From: Methylobacterium sp. Leaf104
Lineage (GTDB): Bacteria > Pseudomonadota > Alphaproteobacteria > Rhizobiales > Beijerinckiaceae
Assembly: GCF_001422885.1 (NCBI RefSeq)
Contig: NZ_LMMZ01000002.1
Location: forward strand, 51,550 to 115,549
Direction: 5' to 3'
Length of the DNA: 64,000 nucleotides
Each line of letters begins with the position of its first letter. The first letter of the stretch is position 1. The translations under genes were made by a program, and so were the position numbers. Below the pieces are notes generated by a model. The model was given only the letters and a program-made list of their open reading frames with translations. It had not been told where the DNA came from and ran no database searches. Shown here in pieces: positions 56,597 through 64,000 of the stretch.

Positions 56597-56635
56597 TTCC
56601 TGTAAATATAATAGCTATCTATTATAAGACAGGAA
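56597..56635. promoter_or_regulatory. 39-bp AT-rich inverted repeat
   Basis: TTCCTGT, then TATAATAG, spacer CTAT, CTATTATA, and ACAGGAA form two nested inverted-repeat arms (7 and 8 bp), with AAA and AG between the arms. Symmetry and position between divergent operons suggest an operator; a transcript hairpin is also possible. It includes TATAAGAC, the half-site of the palindromes at 44232 and 44383. Confidence 0.65.
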
Positions 56636-56847
56636 TAAAAAGCTATTCGTGGCCACCGGAACGCCGAGCAGGCGGGGACGGGGGCCACAGCCGCGCGCTC
56701 AAGGTTGCGCGCATCACGCAAATTTCTTGACGCGATGCGCGTTATGATCAGAATGTTCCTGATCGCTTCCGTCGAGACCGTGCGGCGGGCATCGGGAAAT
56801 CTTCAAAAGTCAAAAAATTGCGCAAAACGCGCACGGAGGAAACGCGC

Positions 56848-57858
56848 ATGCAGATTCCGATCAAGCGGGCCATCGAGGCGGTGCCGGGCGGCATGATGGT
56901 GGTGCCGCTCCTGGCCGGCGCCCTGATCGCCACGTTCTTTCCCGGCACCCCGAAGCTGTTCGGGTCGTTCACCGGCGCGCTCTTCTCCGGCGCCCTGACG
57001 ATCCTGGCGGTCTTCTACGTCTGCATGGGCGCCAGCATCGATTTCCGCGCGACGCCCTACATCATGAAGAAGGGCGGCACCCTGCTGATCGTGAAGGTGG
57101 GCATCGCCATCCTGCTCGGGCTGGTCTTCGGGCAGGTCCTCGGCGAGGCGCCGGTCGCGGCCGGGATGTTCGCGGGCCTCTCGACCCTGGCGGTCGTCGC
57201 CTCCATGAACGACACCAACGGGGGGCTCTACATGGCGCTGATGGGCCAGTACGGCCGCCCGCGCGACGTCGGGGCCTACACCGTGATGTCCCTGGAGAGC
57301 GGCCCCTTCCTCACCATGGTGACCCTCGGGGTCGCCGGGCTCTCGGCCTTTCCCTGGCAGACCCTCGTGGGTGCGATCCTGCCGCTCCTCGTCGGCATGA
57401 TCATCGGCAATCTCGATCGGGAGATGCGCGACTTCCTCGGCCGGGCGATCCCCGTGATGATCCCGTTCTTCGCCTTCGCCCTCGGAGCCGGCCTCGACCT
57501 CACGAAGGTCTGGCAGGCGGGCCTGCTCGGCCTCGCCATGGGCGTCGCCGTGGTGGTCGTCACCGGCATCCCGCTGTTCTTCGCCGACCGGCTCACGGGC
57601 GGCACCGGCGTCGCCGGGGTCGCGGCGGCCTCGACGGCGGGCAACGCCGCCGCCGTGCCGGCGATCGTCGCCTCGGCCAACCCGGCCTATGCCGAGGCCG
57701 CCGGGCCGGCCACGATCCTGGTGGCGGCCTGCGTCGTCGTCACGGCGATCCTCGTGCCGATCGCCACCGCCTGGGCCTCCCGCCGCTTCGGCGGCGGCGC
57801 GGCGGAGGCCGAGACCCCGGAGGCCGTCGCGCCCGCGCAGCCCGTCGCCGGTCGCTGA
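56848..57858 (+). CDS. 2-keto-3-deoxygluconate permease family transporter
   Basis: A 336-residue inner-membrane transporter with about ten helices of the KdgT family. Blocks: [60 protein letters not shown] and a C-terminal [22 protein letters not shown] 56848 follows GGAGGA by seven bases. Its operon partners (DUF1537 kinase, PdxA2) act on four-carbon sugar acids, so it probably imports D-threonate or a relative rather than ketodeoxygluconate. Confidence 0.88.
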   Translation: MQIPIKRAIEAVPGGMMVVPLLAGALIATFFPGTPKLFGSFTGALFSGALTILAVFYVCMGASIDFRATPYIMKKGGTLLIVKVGIAILLGLVFGQVLGEAPVAAGMFAGLSTLAVVASMNDTNGGLYMALMGQYGRPRDVGAYTVMSLESGPFLTMVTLGVAGLSAFPWQTLVGAILPLLVGMIIGNLDREMRDFLGRAIPVMIPFFAFALGAGLDLTKVWQAGLLGLAMGVAVVVVTGIPLFFADRLTGGTGVAGVAAASTAGNAAAVPAIVASANPAYAEAAGPATILVAACVVVTAILVPIATAWASRRFGGGAAEAETPEAVAPAQPVAGR

Positions 57859-57859
57859 C

Positions 57860-59140
57860 ATGACCTGCGCCGATTCGGGCCGCCGCTGGCTGATCCTCGC
57901 CGACGATCTGACGGGGGCGGCCGACTGCGCCATCGCCTTCGGGCGGCGCGGCCTCGGCGCGGCGGTGACCTGGGGCGCCGCCGCGGGCCTCGACGCCCGG
58001 GACCTCGCGGTCCTGGCCTACGACGCCGACAGCCGCGGCCTGTCCGCGGCGGCGGCGGCGCAGCGGCACGCCGACCTGCTGGGACGCTGGCTCGAACCGG
58101 ACAGGCTCCTGTTCAAGAAGATCGATTCGACGCTCCGGGGCCAGCCCGCCGCCGAGACCGCCGCCACGATGGCGGTCCTGGCGGCCCGGACCGGCTCGGC
58201 CTTCGGCATCTGCGCCCCGGCCTTCCCGGCCACCGGCCGGACCACGGCGGGGGGCCGGGTCCGGGTCGACGGCCGTCCCCTCGAGGAGGCGGAGGTCTGG
58301 CGGCGCGACCACACCTACGCGAGCGCCGACCTCGGGGCCGTCCTCGCCGATGCGGGCATCCGCAGCGAAACGGTGCCGCTCGCGGCCGTGCGCGGATCCG
58401 GCCTCGCCGCCGACCTCGCCCGGATCGCCGCCGCGGGGCCGGCCGTCGCGGTCTGCGACGCCGAGACCGACGCGGACCTCGACCGGATCGCGGCGGCGGG
58501 CCTGTCCGTCGCGCCGGCCCCGTTCTTCATCGGCAGCGCGGGCCTCGCCCATGCGCTCGCCGCGCTTCGGGCCGAGCCCGCCAGTGCGCCGAGCCCCCTC
58601 GCGCCGAGCCCCCTCGCGCCGAGCCGGTTCGGCAGCCTGATCGTGGTCGGCTCCCTGGCGGCCGCCAGCCGGGCGGCCACCCGCAGGCTTGCCGGGCAGG
58701 ACGGCGTCACCCACCTGCCCGTCACGCCCGAGACGCTGCTGGGCGCGGGCGCGGACCGGGCCGCGTTCGCCGCGCATGTCGCCGCCATCCTCGAGGCCGG
58801 CGGCGACGCCCTGGTGGAGATCACCGCGGCGGGCGCCCCCGACCTGACCCTCGGCCCGCGCCTGGCCCGGAGCCTCGCCGAGGCCCTCGACCCGGTGGCG
58901 GCCCGGATCGGTGCCGTCGCGGCCACCGGCGGCGAGACCGCCGCGGCGCTGCTGGCCCGCTTCGGCGTCGACGGCATCCGCCTCGTCGACGAGATCGAGC
59001 CCGGCGTCTCCCTCGGCCTGACCCTCGGGCGCCTCGCAGTGCCGGTCGCCACCAAGGCCGGCGCCTTCGGCGACGCCGACTCCCTCATCCGCATCCGCGC
59101 GCGCCTGCGCGCCGCCAGAATCGAAGGACGCCTGTCATGA
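57860..59140 (+). CDS. dtnK: four-carbon acid sugar kinase (DUF1537), probable D-threonate kinase
   Basis: A 426-residue kinase of the OtnK/DtnK family, which phosphorylates the 4-hydroxyl of threonate or erythronate. N-terminal substrate domain with LILADDLTGAADCAIAFGRR and LFKKIDSTLRG; C-terminal nucleotide-binding domain with VAATGGETAAALLARFG and VATKAGAFGDADSL. A 15-bp tandem repeat (58586-58625) in the linker encodes repeated APSPL. It lies 1 bp after the permease and overlaps pdxA2, which fits the D-threonate route. Confidence 0.9.
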   Translation: MTCADSGRRWLILADDLTGAADCAIAFGRRGLGAAVTWGAAAGLDARDLAVLAYDADSRGLSAAAAAQRHADLLGRWLEPDRLLFKKIDSTLRGQPAAETAATMAVLAARTGSAFGICAPAFPATGRTTAGGRVRVDGRPLEEAEVWRRDHTYASADLGAVLADAGIRSETVPLAAVRGSGLAADLARIAAAGPAVAVCDAETDADLDRIAAAGLSVAPAPFFIGSAGLAHALAALRAEPASAPSPLAPSPLAPSRFGSLIVVGSLAAASRAATRRLAGQDGVTHLPVTPETLLGAGADRAAFAAHVAAILEAGGDALVEITAAGAPDLTLGPRLARSLAEALDPVAARIGAVAATGGETAAALLARFGVDGIRLVDEIEPGVSLGLTLGRLAVPVATKAGAFGDADSLIRIRARLRAARIEGRLS

Positions 59141-60138
59141 CCCGCCCCACGCTCGCGATCACCATGGGCGATCCCGCCGGCATCGGCCCGGAGATCATCA
59201 TGAAGGCCCTGGGGCATGCCGAGGTCCAGGCGACGTGCCGGCCCCTGGTCGTCGGCGATGCCGAGCGCCTGCGGCAGGCCGGCCGGATCGTCGGCTCGGA
59301 CCTGGCGGTCGCGTCCCTGTCCGCGGCCGGGGAGGCGGATTTCGAGAGCGGGGCGGTCCAGTGCCTCGACCTCAAGGTCGTGCCCGCCGACCTGCCGTTC
59401 GGGCAGGTCTCGCCGGCGGCGGGGGAGGCGGCCTACCGGTACATCGAGAAGGCGGTGGCGGTGGTGCAGGCCGGGCAGGCCCAGGGCATCTGCACCGCGC
59501 CCCTGTCCAAGGAGGCGCTCCACGCCGCCGGCCACAGGTATCCGGGCCATACCGAGCTCCTCGCCCACCTCACGGGCACGCCGGAGGTCTCGATGATGCT
59601 GGTCTCGCCGAAGCTGCGGGTGATCCACGTCACCACCCATATCGGCCTCATCGACGCCATCGCGAAGATCGAGCCCGGCCTGGTCGAACGCGTCATCGCC
59701 CGCGGCCACGCCGTCCTGGTGAAGGCCGGCATCGCCGATCCGAAGATCGGCGTCTGCGCGATCAATCCCCATGCCGGCGAGAACGGCCTGTTCGGGCGCG
59801 GCGAGGAGGCGGAGAAGATCGCCCCGGCCATCGCGGCCTGCCAGGCGAAGGGCTGGGACGTGCGCGGGCCGCTGCCGGCCGACACGCTGTTCTTCCTCGC
59901 CGGCCGGGGCGACTACGACATGGTGGTGGCGATGTACCACGATCAGGGCCACGGCCCGATCAAGGTCCTGGGACTCGAGGCGGGGGTGAACATCACCGTG
60001 GGCCTGCCGGTGATCCGCACCTCGGTCGACCACGGCACGGCCTTCGACATCGCCGGCAAGGGGATCGCCGACGAGCGCAGCCTGATCGAGGCCCTGCGCC
60101 AGGCGGTCGACCTCGCCCCGAAGTCGATCGCCGCCTGA
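59137..60138 (+). CDS. pdxA2: PdxA2-type 4-phospho-D-threonate dehydrogenase
   Basis: A 333-residue NAD-dependent dehydrogenase of the PdxA family. Blocks: LAITMGDPAGIGPEIIMKAL, APLSKEALHAAGHRYPGHTE, VTTHIGLIDAIAKI, CAINPHAGENGLFGRGEEAE and YHDQGHGPIKVLGLEAGVN (metal-binding His/Asp residues). Beside a DUF1537 kinase, such PdxA2 proteins oxidise 4-phospho-D-threonate (or erythronate) and decarboxylate to dihydroxyacetone phosphate, rather than making vitamin B6. Its ATG overlaps the kinase stop. Confidence 0.9.
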   Translation: MTRPTLAITMGDPAGIGPEIIMKALGHAEVQATCRPLVVGDAERLRQAGRIVGSDLAVASLSAAGEADFESGAVQCLDLKVVPADLPFGQVSPAAGEAAYRYIEKAVAVVQAGQAQGICTAPLSKEALHAAGHRYPGHTELLAHLTGTPEVSMMLVSPKLRVIHVTTHIGLIDAIAKIEPGLVERVIARGHAVLVKAGIADPKIGVCAINPHAGENGLFGRGEEAEKIAPAIAACQAKGWDVRGPLPADTLFFLAGRGDYDMVVAMYHDQGHGPIKVLGLEAGVNITVGLPVIRTSVDHGTAFDIAGKGIADERSLIEALRQAVDLAPKSIAA

Positions 60139-60246
60139 GGCCGCGCCCATCCCGCGGCGCGGCCGCCGATCCGGGCGAAACGCCCTGGCCAGCGGCCGCG
60201 ACCTGCGCCATGACGCGGGACCGAACCCCGGGGGAGCCACGAACCC

Positions 60247-61020
60247 ATGTCGATGCGCAGCCAGGAGCGTCGGGCGTTGCTGCTGGAGGCGCTGAGCGTC
60301 GGCGAGATCGACGTCGACGACGTGGCGGCCCGCCTGAAGGTCTCCGCCTCGACGGTGCGCCGCGACCTGCAGCACCTCTCCGCCACCCGGGCCGTGCGCC
60401 GGACCTATGGCGGGGCGATCCTGACGCGCCATCCGCCCGAGACCACCCTGACCGAGCGGCTCGCCGTGAACGGGGCCGAGAAGCGGGCGATCGCCCGCGC
60501 CGCCCTCGACCTCGTGGCGGACGGGGACACGCTGATCCTCGATGCCGGCTCCACGGTCGCGGCCTTCGGCCAACTCCTCGCGAGGCGGCGGCTGCGCATC
60601 ATCACCAACAACCTCGCGCTGCTGCCCTTCCTGGCCGAGGCCCCCGGGATCGACCTCGTCGTCCTCGGGGGGGCGCTGCGGGCCACCAGCATGAGCACCG
60701 TCGGCCCCCTCGCCGTCGAGGCCCTGCGCCTGATGACGGCGGACCGCGCGATCGTCAGCGCCGACGGGATCGTGGCCGGGCGCGGCCTGTGCGAGGCCAG
60801 CCTCGATCAGGTCGCCCTGAAGTCCCTGATGATGCGCCAGGCGCGCGAGGTGATCGTGCTGGCCAATGCGGGCAAGCTCGGCCGCGCCGAGCAGACCGCC
60901 TGGGCGCCGCTTCCGCGCGACTGGACCCTGGTGACCGATTCCCCCGAACCGCGCGAGCAGCTGCGGCGCCTCGCCGAGGCCGGCGCGCGGATCCACGTGG
61001 CGCCCGACCGGGAGGGCTGA
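60247..61020 (+). CDS. DeoR-family regulator
   Basis: A 257-residue repressor: N-terminal helix-turn-helix (about 5-60, SASTVRRDLQHLSATRAVRR) and C-terminal sugar-phosphate-sensing domain (ILDAGSTVAAFGQLLA, NNLALLPFLAEAPGIDLVVL, VLANAGKLGR). It is the last gene of the threonate-type operon, 108 bp after pdxA2, and probably responds to a phosphorylated sugar acid from that pathway. Confidence 0.92.
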   Translation: MSMRSQERRALLLEALSVGEIDVDDVAARLKVSASTVRRDLQHLSATRAVRRTYGGAILTRHPPETTLTERLAVNGAEKRAIARAALDLVADGDTLILDAGSTVAAFGQLLARRRLRIITNNLALLPFLAEAPGIDLVVLGGALRATSMSTVGPLAVEALRLMTADRAIVSADGIVAGRGLCEASLDQVALKSLMMRQAREVIVLANAGKLGRAEQTAWAPLPRDWTLVTDSPEPREQLRRLAEAGARIHVAPDREG

Positions 61021-61058
61021 GGCCCGAGCCGGCTACCGCCGCCGCGTCTGTCCGGGCT

Positions 61059-61074
61059 AGGATCGGCCGATCCT
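61059..61074. promoter_or_regulatory. perfect 16-bp palindrome
   Basis: AGGATCGGCCGATCCT is perfectly self-complementary and lies 18 bp before the start of the DUF2269 gene and 38 bp after the deoR stop. It could be an operator or part of a weak terminator hairpin; no T tract follows. Confidence 0.45.
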
Positions 61075-61092
61075 GGGCCGGAGGCCGGACGC

Positions 61093-61575
61093 GTGCAGCG
61101 ACGCCTGATGAAGTTCCTCCACACGATGGGGGCGACCGGATTGATGGGGGCGATGGCCGCCCTCGTCGTCATGCTCGGCGTGGCGCCGCCGCCGAGCGCC
61201 CTCGACGGCTACACCGCGGCGCGGGCCGCCATGGGTGCGGTCGCCACCTGGATCGTCCTGCCGAGCCTGGCGCTGACGCTGGTCTCCGGCCTTCTGGCCA
61301 TGACCCTGAACCGTGGCTTCCTCAACGCGGGCTGGGCCTGGCTGAAGCTCGCCACCGGGGTGCTGATGTTCGAGGGCGTCCTCGTCTACGTGCAGGGGCC
61401 GATGCGCCAGGAGGCGGAGCAGAGCGCCCTGGCCCTGGCCGGCCGGGTCGATCCCGCCACCCTCGCGGCGACCCTCGGGCCGGAGCGCAACACGCTCTGG
61501 GTGCTGCTGGCGGTGGCCACCGCCAACGTCGTCCTCGGCGTCTGGCGGCCCCGGCTCCTGCGCCTGCCCCGGTAG
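61093..61575 (+). CDS. DUF2269-like membrane protein
   Basis: A 160-residue inner-membrane protein with four helices (TGLMGAMAALVVMLGVAP, AVATWIVLPSLALTLVSGLL, WLKLATGVLMFEGVLVYVQG, NTLWVLLAVATANVVLGVWR), matching the general pattern of DUF2269 proteins. Function unknown. It starts with GTG. Confidence 0.75.
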   Translation: MQRRLMKFLHTMGATGLMGAMAALVVMLGVAPPPSALDGYTAARAAMGAVATWIVLPSLALTLVSGLLAMTLNRGFLNAGWAWLKLATGVLMFEGVLVYVQGPMRQEAEQSALALAGRVDPATLAATLGPERNTLWVLLAVATANVVLGVWRPRLLRLPR

Positions 61576-62016
61576 CGGATCGCGGCCCGGCTCCGGTCCG
61601 GGCAGGGTCGCCGCCGGACGGGACGCCCTCGGGTCCCGGGTCGGGCCGTGGCCTGTGTTCCGGCGCCGAACAAGTCTTGTCGTGGAACGCGTCGCCCGAC
61701 GGCAGGCAACGGACAGCATCGCGCTTCGCCGCCGGAGATCATCCGGCAACAGGCCGCGTCCTGATCAGGACAGGGTCAGGTCGGACTCTGGTCCAAGCCC
61801 GTAAACGCATCCGACAACCCGTTTAATCCCGAAAAATCGCAGCCCATTGTAGAATTATTCTGCTTGCACGGGTTCGTGGTATACCAAATAATGCACATCT
61901 GCTGCCCGGCAAGTGAACCGCAGGATTCGCCTTAGGCCTGCCGGCTGCAATTGAGCATTCGATCGGGACTTCGAACAAAACGCCTCCCGTCCCAAGCAGA
62001 ACGAGGAACTCAGCTC
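61576..62016. other. gene-free region upstream of oxlT
   Basis: 441 bp without a convincing gene. The right end is AT-richer and holds AGAATTATTCT (about 61853-61863) and the perfect palindrome TGGTATACCA (61877-61886), which fits the TGGT-n-ACCA pattern of FadR-type GntR sites. A TTGCAC at 61864 may be a -35 element, with a poor -10. Confidence 0.55.
61877..61886. promoter_or_regulatory. TGGTATACCA palindrome upstream of oxlT
   Basis: A perfect 10-bp palindrome 130 bp before the oxlT start, beside a smaller inverted repeat AGAAT-T-ATTCT. The pattern fits FCD-type GntR binding sites. No matching regulator gene is in the window. Confidence 0.4.
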
Positions 62017-63315
62017 ATGGCGATGACTGCTGCCGCGCCCCCTATGACCAAGCCGACCGTCAATCGATGGTTGCAATTGATTCTCGGCGTGGCCTGCATG
62101 GTCGCGGCCGCGAACATTCAGTATGCCTGGACGCTCTTCGTCCCCGAGATTCAGAAGACCTTCGGCTGGGATCGCGCGGCGATCCAGGTCGCCTTCACGA
62201 TCTTCGTCGTGGTCCAGACCTGGCTGACGCCGATCGAGGGCTACTTCATCGACAAGTACGGCCCGAGCCGCGTGGTGCTGTTCGGCGGCCTGATGACCGG
62301 CCTCGCCTGGGTGATCAACTCCTACGCCACCTCGCTCACCGGCTTCTATGCCGGCTCGGTGGCGGGCGGCATCGGCGTCGGCTGCGTCTACGCCACCTGC
62401 ATCAACAACGCCCTCAAGTGGTTCCCGGACAAGCGCGGCCTCGCGGTCGGCCTCACGGCGGGCGGCTACGGCGCGGGCTCGGCCCTGACGATCATCCCGA
62501 TCGCCAACATGATTTCGCAGGGCAGCTACGCCCAGGCCTTCTTCATCTTCGGACTGATCCAGGGCGGCATCATCATGCTGGCGGCCCTCGGCCTGCGGTC
62601 GCCCGCCAAGGGTGAGGTCATCTTCTCCACCAAGGTGCTGCAGACCCGGCGCGACTACACCCTGCGGGAGGCCCTGCGCACCCCGGTGTTCTGGGTGATG
62701 CTGCTGATGTTCACCTGCACGGTGACGGGCGGCCTGATGGCGGTGGCCCAGCTCGGCGTCATCGCGCAGGATCTCGGCGTGAAGGAGTTCCAGGTCAACC
62801 TGTACTTCTTCGCCATGGCCGCTCTGCCCTTCGCGCTGATGCTCGACCGGGTGATGAACGGCATCTCGCGCCCGCTCTTCGGCTACGTCTCGGACCGGAT
62901 CGGCCGTGAGAAGACGATGTTCATCGCCTTCACCATGGAAGGCATCGGCATCGTCGCGCTGGGCTATTTCGGCACGAACCCGTGGGCCTTCGTCATCCTC
63001 TCGGGCATCGTGTTCCTGGCCTGGGGCGAGGTCTACTCCCTGTTCAGCGCCACCGCCGCCGACACCTTCGGCTCCAAGCACATCGGCAAGATCTACGGCG
63101 TGCTCTACTGCGCCAAGGGCTTCGCCGCCCTGTTCGTGCCGGTGGGCAACCTGCTGATGCAGGCGACCGGGACCTGGGCGACGGTGCTCTACACCGTGGC
63201 GGTGATGGACCTCATCGCGGCCTTCCTCGCCATCGCCGTGCTGCGGCCGATGCTGAAGCGCCACCACGCCGCGCAAGGCGTGGTCCAGCCGGCCGGCGTC
63301 CTGGCGCACGCCTGA
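62017..63315 (+). CDS. oxlT: OxlT-type oxalate:formate antiporter (MFS)
   Basis: A 432-residue major facilitator with twelve helices. OxlT features: LILGVACMVAAANIQYAWTL in helix 1, FVPEIQKTFGW, WLTPIEGYFIDKYGPSR (MFS loop motif), GGIGVGCVYATCINNALKWF and DKRGLAVGLTAGGYGAGSAL. The last block matches the family well; an Arg in helix 11 needed for oxalate in Oxalobacter was not located with certainty. ATG 62017 has GAGGA ten bases upstream. Methylobacteria use oxalate, which fits; other small acids remain possible. Confidence 0.88.
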   Translation: MAMTAAAPPMTKPTVNRWLQLILGVACMVAAANIQYAWTLFVPEIQKTFGWDRAAIQVAFTIFVVVQTWLTPIEGYFIDKYGPSRVVLFGGLMTGLAWVINSYATSLTGFYAGSVAGGIGVGCVYATCINNALKWFPDKRGLAVGLTAGGYGAGSALTIIPIANMISQGSYAQAFFIFGLIQGGIIMLAALGLRSPAKGEVIFSTKVLQTRRDYTLREALRTPVFWVMLLMFTCTVTGGLMAVAQLGVIAQDLGVKEFQVNLYFFAMAALPFALMLDRVMNGISRPLFGYVSDRIGREKTMFIAFTMEGIGIVALGYFGTNPWAFVILSGIVFLAWGEVYSLFSATAADTFGSKHIGKIYGVLYCAKGFAALFVPVGNLLMQATGTWATVLYTVAVMDLIAAFLAIAVLRPMLKRHHAAQGVVQPAGVLAHA

Positions 63316-63350
63316 CCCGGCCGCGCCCGGCCCGGACCGACGTCCCCACT

Positions 63351-63375
63351 CGAGCCGGGCCAGGCGCCCGGCTCG
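63351..63375 (+). terminator. GC-rich hairpin after oxlT
   Basis: CGAGCCGGGC and GCCCGGCTCG form a perfect 10-bp stem with a 5-base loop, 35 bases after the oxlT stop. No T tract follows, common for terminators of GC-rich bacteria, so termination is probable but not certain. Confidence 0.55.
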
Positions 63376-63441
63376 AAGCCGTCTGCGCCCCGGGCGACAC
63401 CGAGCCGTTCGGTCCGCCCATCCACCGGCAAAGGTTCCGAG

Positions 63442-63639
63442 ATGGTCCTGTCCGTTCTCCTCGCCCTGGTGAGCATCCCCTTCGCGATCGTCGTGCTGCA
63501 GACGGCCGACTTCAATCGCGACGTCTTCGCCGTGCTGTACGTGTCCTCCCTCGGCCTCGTCCTCTCGGCCATCCTGCTGGTCGGCGGATACTACCTGCTG
63601 CCGCTGCCGCCGATCGTCGCCGAGCCGGTGCACCGATAG
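63442..63639 (+). CDS. small two-helix membrane protein
   Basis: A 65-residue protein with two membrane helices (MVLSVLLALVSIPFAIVVLQ and YVSSLGLVLSAILLVGGYYL). No recognised motif. It follows oxlT by 126 bp on the same strand, beyond a hairpin, so it probably has its own promoter. Confidence 0.6.
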   Translation: MVLSVLLALVSIPFAIVVLQTADFNRDVFAVLYVSSLGLVLSAILLVGGYYLLPLPPIVAEPVHR

Positions 63640-63798
63640 GGGACGCGCGGGCAGCGGCGCGCCGGGGGGCACGGCCTCGTCCGCTCGGGTCCCGCGCGAA
63701 CCCGGCCTCGGCCGCCTGACCGCGCTGCGGCATAAGGCATATCCAATTCCGTTGTGCAGTGCGATAAGGGTCCGTCGCACCGGCACCGGAATCCCACG

Positions 63799-63966
63799 AT
63801 GCTCTCTCTGTTCGTCCTCGGACTGGCCGCCGTCGCCATCGGCCCGATGCTGGCCCTGCTGATCGACGACGAGACGGCCGGACCGGCCGCCGCGGATACC
63901 GGCGCCGCCGGCATGTTCGTCGTCCTCAACGACAACGTCCGCGACCCGGTCCGACGCGCCGCCTGA
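63799..63966 (+). CDS. very small hypothetical protein
   Basis: A 55-residue frame starting MLSLFVLGLAAVAIGPMLAL with one membrane helix or signal-anchor and an acidic middle. GGAAT lies about eight bases upstream. Coding is plausible from base composition but not firm. Confidence 0.4.
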   Translation: MLSLFVLGLAAVAIGPMLALLIDDETAGPAAADTGAAGMFVVLNDNVRDPVRRAA

Positions 63967-64000
63967 GCCGGCGCCGCAACATCCGACGCTTCGACCCGCC

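Larger units (their letters stand above)
56371..56847. other. divergent intergenic region with repeats
   Basis: 477 bp without a gene between the ABC ATPase (left) and the KdgT-like permease (right). It holds a 17-bp direct duplication (56543-56576), a 39-bp AT-rich inverted repeat (56597-56635) and otherwise no clear promoter. A TTGACG at 56727 has no -10 at normal spacing. Confidence 0.7.

Noticed and set aside
56727..56750. TTGACG followed by TATGAT as a promoter for the KdgT-like permease
   Set aside because: The two elements are only about 10 bp apart, too close for a sigma-70 promoter.

Overview
The window is about 64 kb of very GC-rich DNA with dense, mostly leftward operons. Gene content and protein style (Methylobacterium-type PAS, PilZ and small hypothetical proteins, an EcfG-class sigma factor, an OxlT-type oxalate:formate antiporter, apaG/argE/argD/argF) point to an alphaproteobacterium of the Methylobacteriaceae. 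This assignment is inferred from gene families, not from a marker-gene comparison. No rRNA, tRNA, CRISPR array, insertion sequence or phage gene was seen.

Region 1 (1-15.5 kb) holds a broken ftsK paralogue without membrane segments, nadE, a small hypothetical gene followed by a 22-bp repeat array, a PilZ protein, a HIT protein and a CDF cation exporter. A leftward signalling stretch follows: a PAS hybrid histidine kinase directly behind an RsbQ-type alpha/beta hydrolase, two surface-type hypothetical genes, and an EcfG-class sigma factor whose N-terminus looks like its own anti-sigma factor NepR. A glutathione peroxidase closes the region.

Region 2 (15.5-34.9 kb) is mixed housekeeping: a large dCache/triple-PAS hybrid kinase with a frameshift before its end, a P450, an M20 amidohydrolase, a FemAB/GNAT-like protein, a RidA-GDPD-small protein-HEPN operon, argD-argF-hslO, a secreted repeat protein with a candidate EcfG promoter, speG, argE-apaG and a fused-type dCTP deaminase.

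Region 3 (35-45.2 kb) is a sulfolactate catabolic island. SlcC and ComC form a racemase cascade through sulfopyruvate, SuyAB releases sulfite and pyruvate, and SorAB oxidises sulfite to sulfate. DctA, TauE/SafE and YeiH-family proteins would serve for transport, and a GntR/UTRA protein is the likely regulator. A perfect palindrome occurs twice in the suyA/tauE divergent intergenic region.

Region 4 (45.2-56.4 kb) is a second, less obvious catabolic operon. It has a NitT/TauT-type ABC importer with two binding proteins, a complete four-subunit succinate-dehydrogenase-like complex, a two-subunit class I fumarase/tartrate dehydratase, a ThDP enzyme and a divergent GntR regulator. Its substrate is unknown; a substituted C4 di-acid, perhaps sulfonated, is the best inference. 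This is the strongest candidate for an undescribed pathway here.

Region 5 (56.4-64 kb) holds a D-threonate-type operon (KdgT-like permease, DUF1537 kinase, PdxA2, DeoR), a DUF2269 membrane protein, oxlT and two small proteins. Three coding disruptions (ftsK, the large kinase, the HEPN gene) may be real or assembly errors; two of them lie in C/G homopolymers.
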